This document shows, one piece after another, positions 9,982 to 18,658 of a DNA stretch of 64,000 bases. Position 1 is the stretch's first letter. Every line of letters begins with the position of its first letter. This DNA is from Mayamaea pseudoterrestris (Eukaryota > Bacillariophyta > Bacillariophyceae > Sellaphorales > Sellaphoraceae), in contig BROI01000012.1 of assembly GCA_027923505.1 (NCBI GenBank), positions 434,001-498,000 on the forward strand, given 5' to 3'. A program made the translations under genes and the position numbers. The notes beneath the pieces were generated by a model, which had not been told where the DNA came from, made no database searches, and was given only the letters and a program-made list of their open reading frames with translations.

Positions 9982-10584
9982 ATGTCAACGTCACCTGACA
10001 ATACCAGCAGAAATAAGAGCAGTAGCAGTTCATTTGAAAATGCTTCGACAACAGAGACGCTAGCGCCGACATGGACCGATCATTTGCCGCAAGCTTTCGG
10101 GATTCGTGAAGCGACGCAGCAATCCAAATATCGATGGTGTTTTCGGGAGTCGGGACTTTGGGGCATAACATCGGCGACTGCCATGGCTTTGCATCGATTT
10201 CGCATGGGTAGTAATGCGAGAGTTGCGACGCATGCCGGATTTGGAACTCTCTTTCTAGTGTACACTGGGTCCTATTACTTTTGCTGCAAGCGGCGAGACC
10301 ACCAGGAGAAAATGATTGAAACAATGATGCGACTGAACGAGTTCCAGCATGCAGCCTATTTGCCGGAAACAATTCCAGTCGATGAGAAGCACCCATTTGC
10401 TGTGCCTGGAAGCGACAGTGGAGAGAGTGCTACTGTATCAACAAAGCCCAAGCAATATGTGGCTCACTTGCCAGAGCGAAAGGAATGGCAGTCACCATTG
10501 CCGCTGCAAGATGCTGGTCAAGTCTTTCGACCAGTTATGGAGGATGAAGAGGATGTTACATTAAATGGGAACAGGAAGCGGTAG
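9982..10584 (+). CDS. COX20: Cytochrome c oxidase assembly protein COX20
   Basis: A chaperone of the mitochondrial inner membrane that handles newly made COX2 during complex IV assembly. The 200-aa protein has a Ser-rich N-terminus and then the COX20/FAM36A core. The core contains CFRESGLWGITSATAMALHRF and, after a short loop, AGFGTLFLVYTGSYYFCCKRRDHQEKM. This is the family pattern of two membrane segments, a Cys-Arg-(Asp/Glu)-Ser start and a basic Arg-rich end (about residues 50-115). The C-terminal 85 residues are hydrophilic and are not part of the core. The start ATG directly precedes the hydrophilic leader. The two-helix pattern is convincing, but the family is short and weakly conserved. 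Confidence 0.75.
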   Translation: MSTSPDNTSRNKSSSSSFENASTTETLAPTWTDHLPQAFGIREATQQSKYRWCFRESGLWGITSATAMALHRFRMGSNARVATHAGFGTLFLVYTGSYYFCCKRRDHQEKMIETMMRLNEFQHAAYLPETIPVDEKHPFAVPGSDSGESATVSTKPKQYVAHLPERKEWQSPLPLQDAGQVFRPVMEDEEDVTLNGNRKR

Positions 10585-10932
10585 TGCTGTGGGCACCTGT
10601 ACAGTGCTTTGTCGCTTGCTCGAATTTGCACAGTCTGGATCGTGGTCAACCGTAAACGTAAACGTCATAGAGAATAGATGTTTATCAATAGCTTTTATTG
10701 CTCTACAGGTCAATGACATGTGTTCACGAATAGGAAGGACTATTAAACGACATGATGTAGTTTGTTTGCATCCCCCTGAATTTCCATTGACGTTCATATC
10801 GAAGATTGTGCGTTTCTTTTCCCGATCTTTGATTTTATACTTGTCGTTCCATGACTTGTTAGTGGCCATGGCCGCTGATGCGTTGCTCTTACAGCAACTC
10901 TTGGTCAGGTCTACAATTGAAGCGAGGATGAA

Positions 10933-10942
10933 CTACCGGTAG
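10933..10942. promoter_or_regulatory. CTACCGGTAG palindrome upstream of SDR gene
   Basis: A perfect 10-bp palindrome lies 163 nt upstream of the start codon of the short-chain dehydrogenase. It is one of five perfect copies in the window. A regulatory role is inferred only from over-representation and position. Confidence 0.35.
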
Positions 10943-11104
10943 CTGTGGCGCAACTCGAAATTGTGCGTGATCTTGCACGTTATCAAGTCTGACCGCCCGG
11001 CTTGCATTTGTGTCGCACCGAAACCGCCTTTTTTGCATTCGCGACGAATTCATCGCCTCTCGTCGAGATGCTTCGTATGCATCCTTTCACGAGCATGGAC
11101 TCCC

Positions 11105-12094
11105 ATGGAATTCATGGCAAAGATTGACGAGATGCTTCATCAGTCAGCAGCGTGTAAATCTATTTGTCAAGTCTTCATTCTTCTTCTCGCAACGAATCTG
11201 TTTTCAGTCGCCATGTCCCTTTCGCAGCGTCCGTGCGCACTCATCACTGGATCCACTGATGGCATTGGCTTGACGACGGCAAAGAACTTAGCCAAGCAAG
11301 GCTACAATATTTTGATTCATGGGCGAAGCGAGGAGCGAATCGAAAGAGCTCAATCAGCCGTTCGAGAGTTTTGCGACGACGATGACAAGAGCAGTCGAGT
11401 CTTTACGCTTCCGCCAGCGGATCTTTCTTCAGTTGCTTCCACTATTCAACTGGCGCGGGACGCAGTCCAAGTCTGCAAACAAGAGAATCTTCATCTGGCA
11501 ATCATCATGAATAATGCTGGCGTTTTTGCTAGTGACCTGGTCTTGACGGACGACGACCTCGAATTGACATTTGCCGTCAACGTCGTTGCACCCTTTGTTT
11601 TGACCTCCCTCCTGCTGCCAACCTTGTTAGAGCAACAGGACCATGACAGACGCATCGTCATTGCATCGTCCATTTCACAGTCGCAGAAAATCTACGACTG
11701 GAATGACTTGCAGTACAGTCACCATCCTTATAGTGCACATTCATCCTATAGCGAAAGCAAGTTGCTCGATGCCATGCTGACCATGGAGTTTGCAAGGCGC
11801 CTTGACAAGATGGACAAGAAGGTCACCTGCAACTGCCTTGATCCCGGAACTGTCAATACCAAGATGCTCATGGCAGGATGGGGCCCTTGCGGGATCCGTG
11901 TCGAGGATGCACTGGATGAATCATGGTTGTGCACAAGTCAAGAGGTGCAGGGCGTGAGTGGACGATACTTTGTGAACCGACGAGATTGCAAAGCATCAGC
12001 GGCAGCATATGACGTCAAGCAGCGGGAGACGCTCTGGTCGATGTTAACGAAAATAGCCCCAGAAGCAGCCGCTATTTGGGAGCAGCGTGCATGA
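11105..12094 (+). CDS. Short-chain dehydrogenase/reductase (retinol-dehydrogenase-like)
   Basis: An NAD(P)-dependent oxidoreductase of the classical SDR superfamily, about 329 aa from the ATG at 11105. A hydrophobic segment (CQVFILLLATNLFSVAM) precedes the Rossmann fold and could be a membrane anchor or signal. The cofactor-binding TGSTDGIG begins near residue 46 and is followed by HGRSEERI. NNAG occurs in the fourth strand, and the catalytic Ser is in IASSISQSQ. The Tyr-x3-Lys is YSESK near residue 216, followed by DPGTVNTKM. Spacing and the SSYSESKLL context fit the RDH11-14/WWOX-like branch, whose members act on retinoids, sterols or other lipids or on protochlorophyllide; the substrate here is unknown. 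A CTACCGGTAG palindrome lies upstream. The frame stays open 5' of 11105, so a longer N-terminus is possible. Confidence 0.85.
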   Translation: MEFMAKIDEMLHQSAACKSICQVFILLLATNLFSVAMSLSQRPCALITGSTDGIGLTTAKNLAKQGYNILIHGRSEERIERAQSAVREFCDDDDKSSRVFTLPPADLSSVASTIQLARDAVQVCKQENLHLAIIMNNAGVFASDLVLTDDDLELTFAVNVVAPFVLTSLLLPTLLEQQDHDRRIVIASSISQSQKIYDWNDLQYSHHPYSAHSSYSESKLLDAMLTMEFARRLDKMDKKVTCNCLDPGTVNTKMLMAGWGPCGIRVEDALDESWLCTSQEVQGVSGRYFVNRRDCKASAAAYDVKQRETLWSMLTKIAPEAAAIWEQRA

Positions 12095-12633
12095 GTGTAC
12101 GAATGACGAAAAGAATTGCGAATGCCACTTCTATCTGGTGGCACTAATTAGAATCTTCACTACTTATCAGCATGTTCCACTAGGCGCAGCAGTGTCTATT
12201 TTTAAACATAATCACGTAGTTGCGCTGAGTGATGCCAAATGACTAGCGCGAGACACTTCGAGCGAATCGACGCCGACTCGACCTGGTTTAGCACCTGACG
12301 AAACCAGTCGAAGACTCGAACTCGAGCGTCCTGTTTTTCGAATAATTGTGTAATTAGCATTAGCACTAACGATCGGCAGCTAATGATTGACTCCCACGGT
12401 TGTAAGCAGTAAGAGAGCGGCATGGGGGATTTCTATTTCAGATCCTGCTAGCAGCATGACTACACGTGCGACGCGTCATGGTGAAGCCTAAAGTACATGG
12501 GCAGCATGTGCAGTTATTTGTTGTGGTTTACATGTAGTCTGAGTGTTCGTGAACGATATGATACAGTACTTGGCAACAGGCTATATCCGCGTTCGGTCTT
12601 GAAGTACCGGTAGTCAAGACGCGGAAGCCGGAG
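12095..12633. other. Convergent intergenic region
   Basis: The SDR gene (+) and the FHA-kinase gene (-) end towards each other here. The 540 bp should contain both 3' UTRs. A GTACCGGTAG (TACCGGTA core 12605-12612) sits near the 3' end of the kinase gene. No gene or RNA structure is evident. Confidence 0.4.
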
Positions 12634-14382
12634 CTTAATTTCGCTTCTGTTTGAAGTTCAAAACGTAGCGCCCGATGACTAAAACCGTGCCATCTTCACT
12701 ATCATCGATTGGGATTTCCCGCATTATCGGAATCTTCACCTTCCCCCGGTCCACTGTACTTCCAAGTTCCGTACTCAGAACCAAGGTCCGCGTAACAAAC
12801 CACGCGCTCATCGTTGACATAAAGAAGCCCATGGAGACTCGAGACGCCCGAGACGCTTCTGTCCGTATCCAATTGGATATCATTATACACACCGTGACCA
12901 ATCTTGACCTTGCCTGACGATGGAAAGACGTTCCAGCTAGTACCAACCGTGGCTGATGCGCATGCGCCACCCCTCATTACCCGGATACATTTGACAACAT
13001 AATCAGGTATCTCTTTGACTACTTGGATTTGAGCAGGAGCCGGCTCCATCAAATCAACGTAAAAGGCGTGACCAAGCGCTTCGATCACAAACGGGTGCTC
13101 TGCCTTGACTGCCTCAGGACGTGCCGATCTCGTTGCATTCGCACTCGCAGAAACAGGCACCTTGAGTGTCATCGGCCACAGAAGCAACGCAAGGTCACCG
13201 TAATCGGGTTTCTTGTCATCTTTCATTGCTGCAGTCTTTGCAAAGAATTCAAGCATGGTGTCGGCACTTTCGTCGAGTTGTTTGTAGAAATCAGAGTTGC
13301 GGTCGCCCATTTCGGTACACTTCTTTAATTTCAGCGCTTCATCGCTCCCTTCAGTAGACCATGGTAGTTCCGGCCAATCTGATTCCTCGCTTGTGTTTGC
13401 CAAGGCAGCCTTGATTCGAATAATCAAATGCGCAATGACGAGCCCGACGGCCTCCAAATCGTCCCGACGCGTTAAATGATGACCAGCATCATCCGCAAAC
13501 CGACTGCGGTAAATTGGCGATCCGCTCCGCGCCTCAACGCAATCTACATTCATCGTGTAGCTCTCATCGCCATAAATGTTCTTGGGTAAATTCACGGCCT
13601 GCCCGAAATTGACCATGCGTAGCAAGCCAGCTTGCGACCCAATGTCATTGTCGACATAGAGTGCCGCTTTCGGATCGTCGAGCGCCAAGAAACCAAACAT
13701 TATGTTTTCAGGCTTGACGTCGACAACAAGGTGCCCCTGTCCATGAATGGCCTTAATCATTCTGAGTATCTCAAACATAAAATGACCAATGAGCAACGTC
13801 TTGGATTCATGATCGATACAGTTGACAATCTTTTCAATGCCTTTATTGCACACGTTGGAAAAGAGGACGCAATCCATGCGTTCAATGAAAAGACAGTTAA
13901 TTTGTTGAGTGATTGGATCTATTTAAATATTAATAGCAGGAAAGTGTGTTAGCGCGGACGATAATGAGCAAACGAGTCAATGCGCGCGGCGAAAATCTTA
14001 CCTTCTCCTTCCTCGACAAGCGTAATGATTGATGTTGTCTGATAGGATGAAGTCCGCAGCCCAACATGCGGAATCACGGATCCTTGTACAAGTAAGCAGC
14101 TCCTGTAAAATTTATATTCGTTTGTTATCGAGTGAAAATTGTGCTTTGCGACATGATTGTCCATCGTCTCGTCGGTGTCAAGCCCTTTTGCCTTGTCGCG
14201 TCTACTACCGGTAGGCGGTCCGGTCCGTAAGCGTACTTGATAGCGCGATCAGTCTTCTCTCCATTGAAAAGAATATGAGCAACCTTGCCTTGCGCATCAC
14301 TGTAGATGTCGTCACCGACGGTGTATCCCTTTGTTAAATCGTATCCCTTCAAGGACGTCTTGAACGGCGTTTCCTTTGGCAT
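12634..14382 (-). CDS. CK1/VRK-like (pseudo)kinase with C-terminal FHA domain; apparent frameshift
   Basis: The gene reads from 14382 leftwards in three exons. Exon 1 (to about 14153) carries a glycine-loop-like YTVGDDIYSDAQGKVAHI and AIKYAYG. Exon 2 is about 14102-14002 and exon 3 starts at 13918. Intron 2 (13919-14001, gtaaga...aaatag) is strong and joins in phase to give NCLFIERMDC, a typical hinge. Intron 1 (about 14103-14152) is less sure because its donor is gtcgca. The C-lobe shows HLVVDVKPENIM, GSPIYRS and RRDDLEAVG, as in casein-kinase-1 relatives. The DFG motif is NFG, so metal binding may be lost. An FHA phosphopeptide domain follows (KIGHGVYNDIQL, SSLHG, DLGSEYGTW). Within it the frame breaks at a run of five C on the + strand (12743-12747). 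Reading on in the frame shifted by one base completes the domain (EDGTVLVIGRYVLNF, stop near 12634). Without the shift the protein stops at 12702. Confidence 0.7.
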
Positions 14383-14651
14383 GGTGAAAGCAGAGCAAGA
14401 GCAAAAACGTATTGTCTGCTGGCTGTCGGCTCAGCGAGTGTCGTAAAGTTGAAGGAGAGCGACTATCTTGCGAATAAAAGCGGAACGATGAGCCTGCTGC
14501 GGATGGATCTTTGGGGATGCAGCGAAGCGAAGCGACGAGGCGCGCGAGGGACGCGGCTAACCCTAAGTAACCATCGAGAAATGACGAAGTAGTTAGGGTT
14601 CATCCAAGCGCGAATGAGTGCGACGATTCGGACATTCGTGTCAATTTCACC
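14383..14651. promoter_or_regulatory. Divergent promoter with inverted telomere-like boxes
   Basis: This 269-bp region lies between the FHA-kinase start (-) and the sugar-kinase fusion start (+). It contains AACCCTAA (14559-14566) and its exact reverse complement TTAGGGTT (14593-14600), 26 bp apart and about 50-90 bp upstream of the + strand start codon. In plants such telo-boxes mark promoters of growth and ribosomal genes. A role here is conjecture. Confidence 0.4.
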
Positions 14652-17033
14652 ATGCTCGTCAACTCCATCAGCCGCCGCTACCCTTGCCTACAACATGTCT
14701 ACTGCTACATAATTCTTCTGACTCTATCGACGTCAGCGATATCAAATGCAGCAGCAGCATCGATTACGTCTAGCAATACCGGCAATATTCTCGTCGTTGG
14801 ATCAGTCAACTCCGACACGTTTCTTCCAGTCGATCGCTTGCCTTGCCAAGGCGAAAACATTGTCTGCCGCTGTGATCCAGTCATTGACGTTCCGGGAGGC
14901 AAAGGATGTACTCAAGCTGTAGCGATAGCCAAGATGATGCGCTGTGAAAATGATCAATTAGCAGCAGCAAACGTATACTTCATTGGACAGTTTGGCAACG
15001 ATGCATCCGCAAGCATGCTACAAGAGACTCTCAAGGACGCTGGAGTCGACATTTCCCTCTCCACTCATCATTCAGATCTACCAAGTGGTCAAGGTTTTGT
15101 CCTTGTTGCCAAATCAGGTCAAGTCACGGCCGTCGTCAGTGGCGGAGCCAATCTGCGGGGCTGGACGTCGTGGAAGGATGCATGGGAAACGCTTAACGAC
15201 AAGAGTAGCAGTCAACAGCAACTATCGACCGACCATGCAGTCATTCAGCAACTCACATTGACGCTACAAAATTGCAAGTATGTTTTACTGCAGCGCGAAG
15301 TTCCAGAGTACGTCAATCAGCTTGTAGCAACGTTGGCCAAGCGACATGGCGTTTGCGTATTGCAGGACATTGGCGGCGAGGAAAGACCCATTCACATGAT
15401 GCATCTTTGCGACTATGTCATTCCAAATGAAACCGAACTGCTGCGACTTTGCAAGTCATTGGATCATGATGCTACCAGCGATCTCGACATGACGAGTGAC
15501 GAAACCATTGTTCGTCTCGCTTTGCTGCTGCAGCAACATGGCGCTAGAAACGTACTCGTCACGCGAGGCAGTCGAGGATGCACATTGGTCACAGAGGCTG
15601 GCGATAGCGTCATTCATCAACCGGCTGTACGGGTCGAACATGTTGTGGACGAAACGGGTGCCGGTGACTGCTTTCGAGCGGCTTTTTGCGTTGGACTGTC
15701 GCAAGGTAAACCACTAGAGGAATGTCTGCAGTTTGCCAGTGCGGCTGGAGCTTGCTCAGTGGAGCGACACGGGGCGGTTCCGTCCACGCCGACGCGAAAT
15801 GACGTAATGGAAAAGTGGAACGCACATTTGCAGGCACTGGAGGATCGAGTTTTGAAGATTCCGCGCGGCGATGGACTGCTAAATACTCGAGGTGGAACGT
15901 TAACAGCGGCTAATGATGAAACAAGTACAAGCAGAGCGACTATACTTACTGACAAGAGCAATGTTGACGAAACGTTTCCGTTCATGATTGGCTCTCGACT
16001 CAACTCGATGAAGGATCGACCCGAACTTTGGAATGGGCCACTCACCAATGTGCGAGACTGGGTCAAACGACAAGCAACCGTCCGCGGATTGACTTGCATC
16101 GACTTTAACTATCCACAGCATTTTGCTAGCTGGACCAAGGAGGAGGCCAAGGCTGCTCTTCTTGAAGCAGACCTAAAAGCAGGCGCCGTTTGCTTGCGAT
16201 TCCCTTCAAAGTTTGCCAGAGGTGCCATGAATCATCCCGAGCGCTTGCTACGCGACGAAGCGACACGTCTTATTTTGGAAGCGGCGGAAGTTGCTCAATT
16301 TCTTGGCTGCAACGAGGTTGTTATTTGGAGTGGTAAGTAGTATCGATGATTGACATGTACAGCGCGTGTGTCTTTACTGAGCTGTATTCACAACAAGTTT
16401 TGCTTTTTACCAGCGTACGACGGTTACGACTATCCCTTCCAAGTAGACTACGATGAAAAGTGGTCGCAACTTGTCTCCCTTTTCCGTCGGTGTTGTGATT
16501 CCTTTCCGGGTATAAAGTTTAGCATCGAATACAAACCCACGGACGAAAATACTCGCTTCTTTACGGTGCCTAGTACTGCAGCCGCCATTCTACTAATGCA
16601 GGACGTTGATAGGCTCAACTTTGGCTTGACATTGGATGTTGGCCACATGTTGATGGCAGGAGAATCCCCCGGCCAGTCAATTGCCATGGTTGGCCGCGCT
16701 GGCAAGGGCAAACTCTTTGGCATTCAATTGAATGATGGATACACGCGCTTGGCAGCCGAAGATGGTTTAATGTTTGGATCGATCCACCCGTCGATGGCGT
16801 TGGAAGTCATGTATCAATTACGACGGATCAAGTTCGACGGCCACCTGTACTTTGATACGTTTCCTCAGCGAACCGATCCAGTCAAGGAGGCCGGATACAA
16901 CATTCGACGCGTCAAGGAGTTTTGGAAGGCTTCTAGTATGATTAATGTGGAGAAACTCAAGGACGTTGCCGCTGAACACGATGCGATTGGGGCGCTCGAG
17001 CTTGTAGACGATTTGCTTCGTCGCCACCGATGA
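14652..17033 (+). CDS. PfkB/ribokinase-like kinase fused to a sugar isomerase (TIM barrel)
   Basis: Two exons, 14652-16332 and 16414-17033. The 81-nt intron (gtaagt...ccag) joins in phase to give VVIWSAYDGYDYP, for a protein of 766 aa. The N-terminus is a hydrophobic, signal-like leader (YCYIILLTLSTSAISNAAAA). Residues about 53-390 form a PfkB carbohydrate kinase. It has ILVVGSVNSD at the start, the substrate-binding PGGKGCTQAVAIAK, and the anion-hole/catalytic motif ETGAGDCFRAAF with the base Asp. Residues about 430-760 form a xylose-isomerase-like barrel. Its motifs include the metal-ligand strands FSIEYKP and LTLDVGHML, then HLYFDTFPQRTDP, closest to bacterial RhaI-type rhamnose isomerases. 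Together they suggest one protein that isomerises and phosphorylates a sugar for catabolism. The substrates are not determined. The leader could direct it to the secretory route or a plastid. Confidence 0.9.
16333..16413 (+). other. 81-nt GT-AG intron
   Basis: Begins gtaagtag and ends ttttaccag. The reading frame before it runs into a stop within the intron, and the joined codon GCG (Ala) restores the isomerase fold. Confidence 0.9.
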
Positions 17034-17211
17034 CAAGCGCTTGAGCTACACACCTAAATAAAACGAAGGTGCTTACATTTTTCGTACTGCACAGTTACAT
17101 TCAAGTTCTATGGTGTTTATGGTATCCTCTCGACTAAAAGCAGTCATATCGCTACTGATATATTAAATTCTTTGAAGTAAAACTGTTGTTCTCGAATCGT
17201 CCTCTTGTCAA

Positions 17212-17712
17212 CTAGTTTCCCATGGTGTCAGCAAACTTTTTCATGTGATGAATTTGGTGAAACTCCTTGGCCTCGCGCACTTTTTCCAACTTGTCCTCCT
17301 TGGTTTCGTCCGCCAATTGCTTCAAATGACGTGCATAAAGGTTTGACTGGTGAGTGAGCTTGGCATGTTCGTCCGACGAAAGCAAGCGATGACCCTGCGA
17401 ATGAGCATCAAGCTCGTGCTGGTGCTCGCCAAGTTTGGTCTTCAAAACGTGCATGCGCTTGGCGTCATGCTCAAGAACAGACTTGTAGGAATCCTCCTGC
17501 GAATGAGTTTGACATTGTGATGATACCTGATGAGAGGGTCATTCAAGAACGAAAAGGCAACGAGTCATGTGCCACATGCATCGAGGGCAACGCACCTCGC
17601 TCACATCCTCAAGCTTGCTAAGCTTGTAGTTGCGCTCGTTCGAACCGACAGCCTGAACGATGACTGAGCTAATCATGGCCAAAACGACGAGAAAAGAGAA
17701 AGCAGACTTCAT
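17212..17712 (-). CDS. Small secreted charged/helical protein
   Basis: Two exons, 17712-17596 and 17526-17212, giving about 143 aa. The 69-nt intron (gtgcgt...catcag) is in phase 0. A second acceptor (attcgcag) at 17497 would shorten exon 2 by 30 nt and also keeps phase. The start ATG at 17712 is followed at once by a signal peptide (AFSFLVVLAMISSVIVQAVG). The mature part is rich in His, Lys, Glu and Gln and looks like continuous amphipathic helix (LGEHQHELDAHSQGHRLLSS, LADETKEDKLEKVREAKEF). I recognise no domain. It is likely secreted or located in the endomembrane lumen. Confidence 0.65.
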
Positions 17713-17891
17713 ACTGATAAATGAAGAAGTGTCGATGGAAAGTGAATGCGGAGATTCTGTTTGATCCGACAACGCAAGAAATGTGAGATGAAGAAGAGCG
17801 GGTCAGAGACTATCAGAATATATATATCGCTGAGCGCAAGCAATGAAAGAGAGAGACTTGTCTGTAACAAAACTAGCATATAAAGCGACTC

Positions 17892-18143
17892 ATGGCAAAG
17901 CGAAGCCGTTTGTTCCGTGAGGACGGACAACGTCCCGAACCACTATCCATTCGTTTGCTATCTAATCTTCTCGCGCAGGTATCATTCCATGACATTATTG
18001 ATTTGTCGCTTGCAGTTTCAAAGCTCTTAAGCCATTCCCCGCTGCCCATGCGTCGTCGCCATGGTGACTTACCCTGTTGCTGCCGTTCCAATTGTGCGAT
18101 TGTGACGAGCCGAACTCGCGGAAATGGACGATTGACGGAATGA
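17892..18143 (+). CDS. Possible small F-box-like frame
   Basis: An ATG-initiated frame of 83 codons. Its first 55 residues loosely follow the F-box pattern (RPEPLSIRLLSNLLAQ, then FHDIIDLSLAVSKLL): a Leu/Pro start, a helix, and a Val/Ser-Lys helix. F-boxes normally bind Skp1 and are followed by a substrate domain, but none is seen here. Splicing to sequence further right is possible and could not be resolved. The frame may be a chance one. Confidence 0.25.
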   Translation: MAKRSRLFREDGQRPEPLSIRLLSNLLAQVSFHDIIDLSLAVSKLLSHSPLPMRRRHGDLPCCCRSNCAIVTSRTRGNGRLTE

Positions 18144-18658
18144 CCCTTGATGTGACGCCCACGCGACCCTTGTCATCCGGCCTTCGTTGAGGCTTATATT
18201 TAGAAAGTGTCAAATACGTTGTTTCAAGATCGTTAACTCACACGCGGAACTGTACTGATTGCAGGGCATATGTATTTTGAAACGAACTTCCTTGGGGCAA
18301 TTCGCTGTCACCTGTGGGTGGTTTCGCCACAAATTCAACAGCGCAGGGAAGCACGCTTGCTTGCGACAGATACGACAAGAGTCTGAAGCCACCAAAAGGT
18401 TACTTCCGCCTCGTCTTTACATATAGCAAAGGATCAAAATTGAGTCATTGAGCTTTGATACAGCAGGTAAGAGTAAACAGAAACGTCTGGTCCCGAGAGC
18501 CGCAGACTTGTCTGTCACGAGTGAAGAATAATGAGTAGCGCATGCAGTTTTGGGTTTTGTGGCTCGCACAAAAGATTGCGGACTAACCTTCTTTCCTTTA
18601 CTTTGTGGTTCCACATTCAAGAATACCCTTCATTACCAGCGCAAATTTCACAATAAGA
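18144..18658. other. Intergenic, no clear gene
   Basis: About 500 bp before the PHD-type gene. Only short open frames without recognisable content are present. It should contain the promoter of the gene starting at 18659. Confidence 0.4.
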
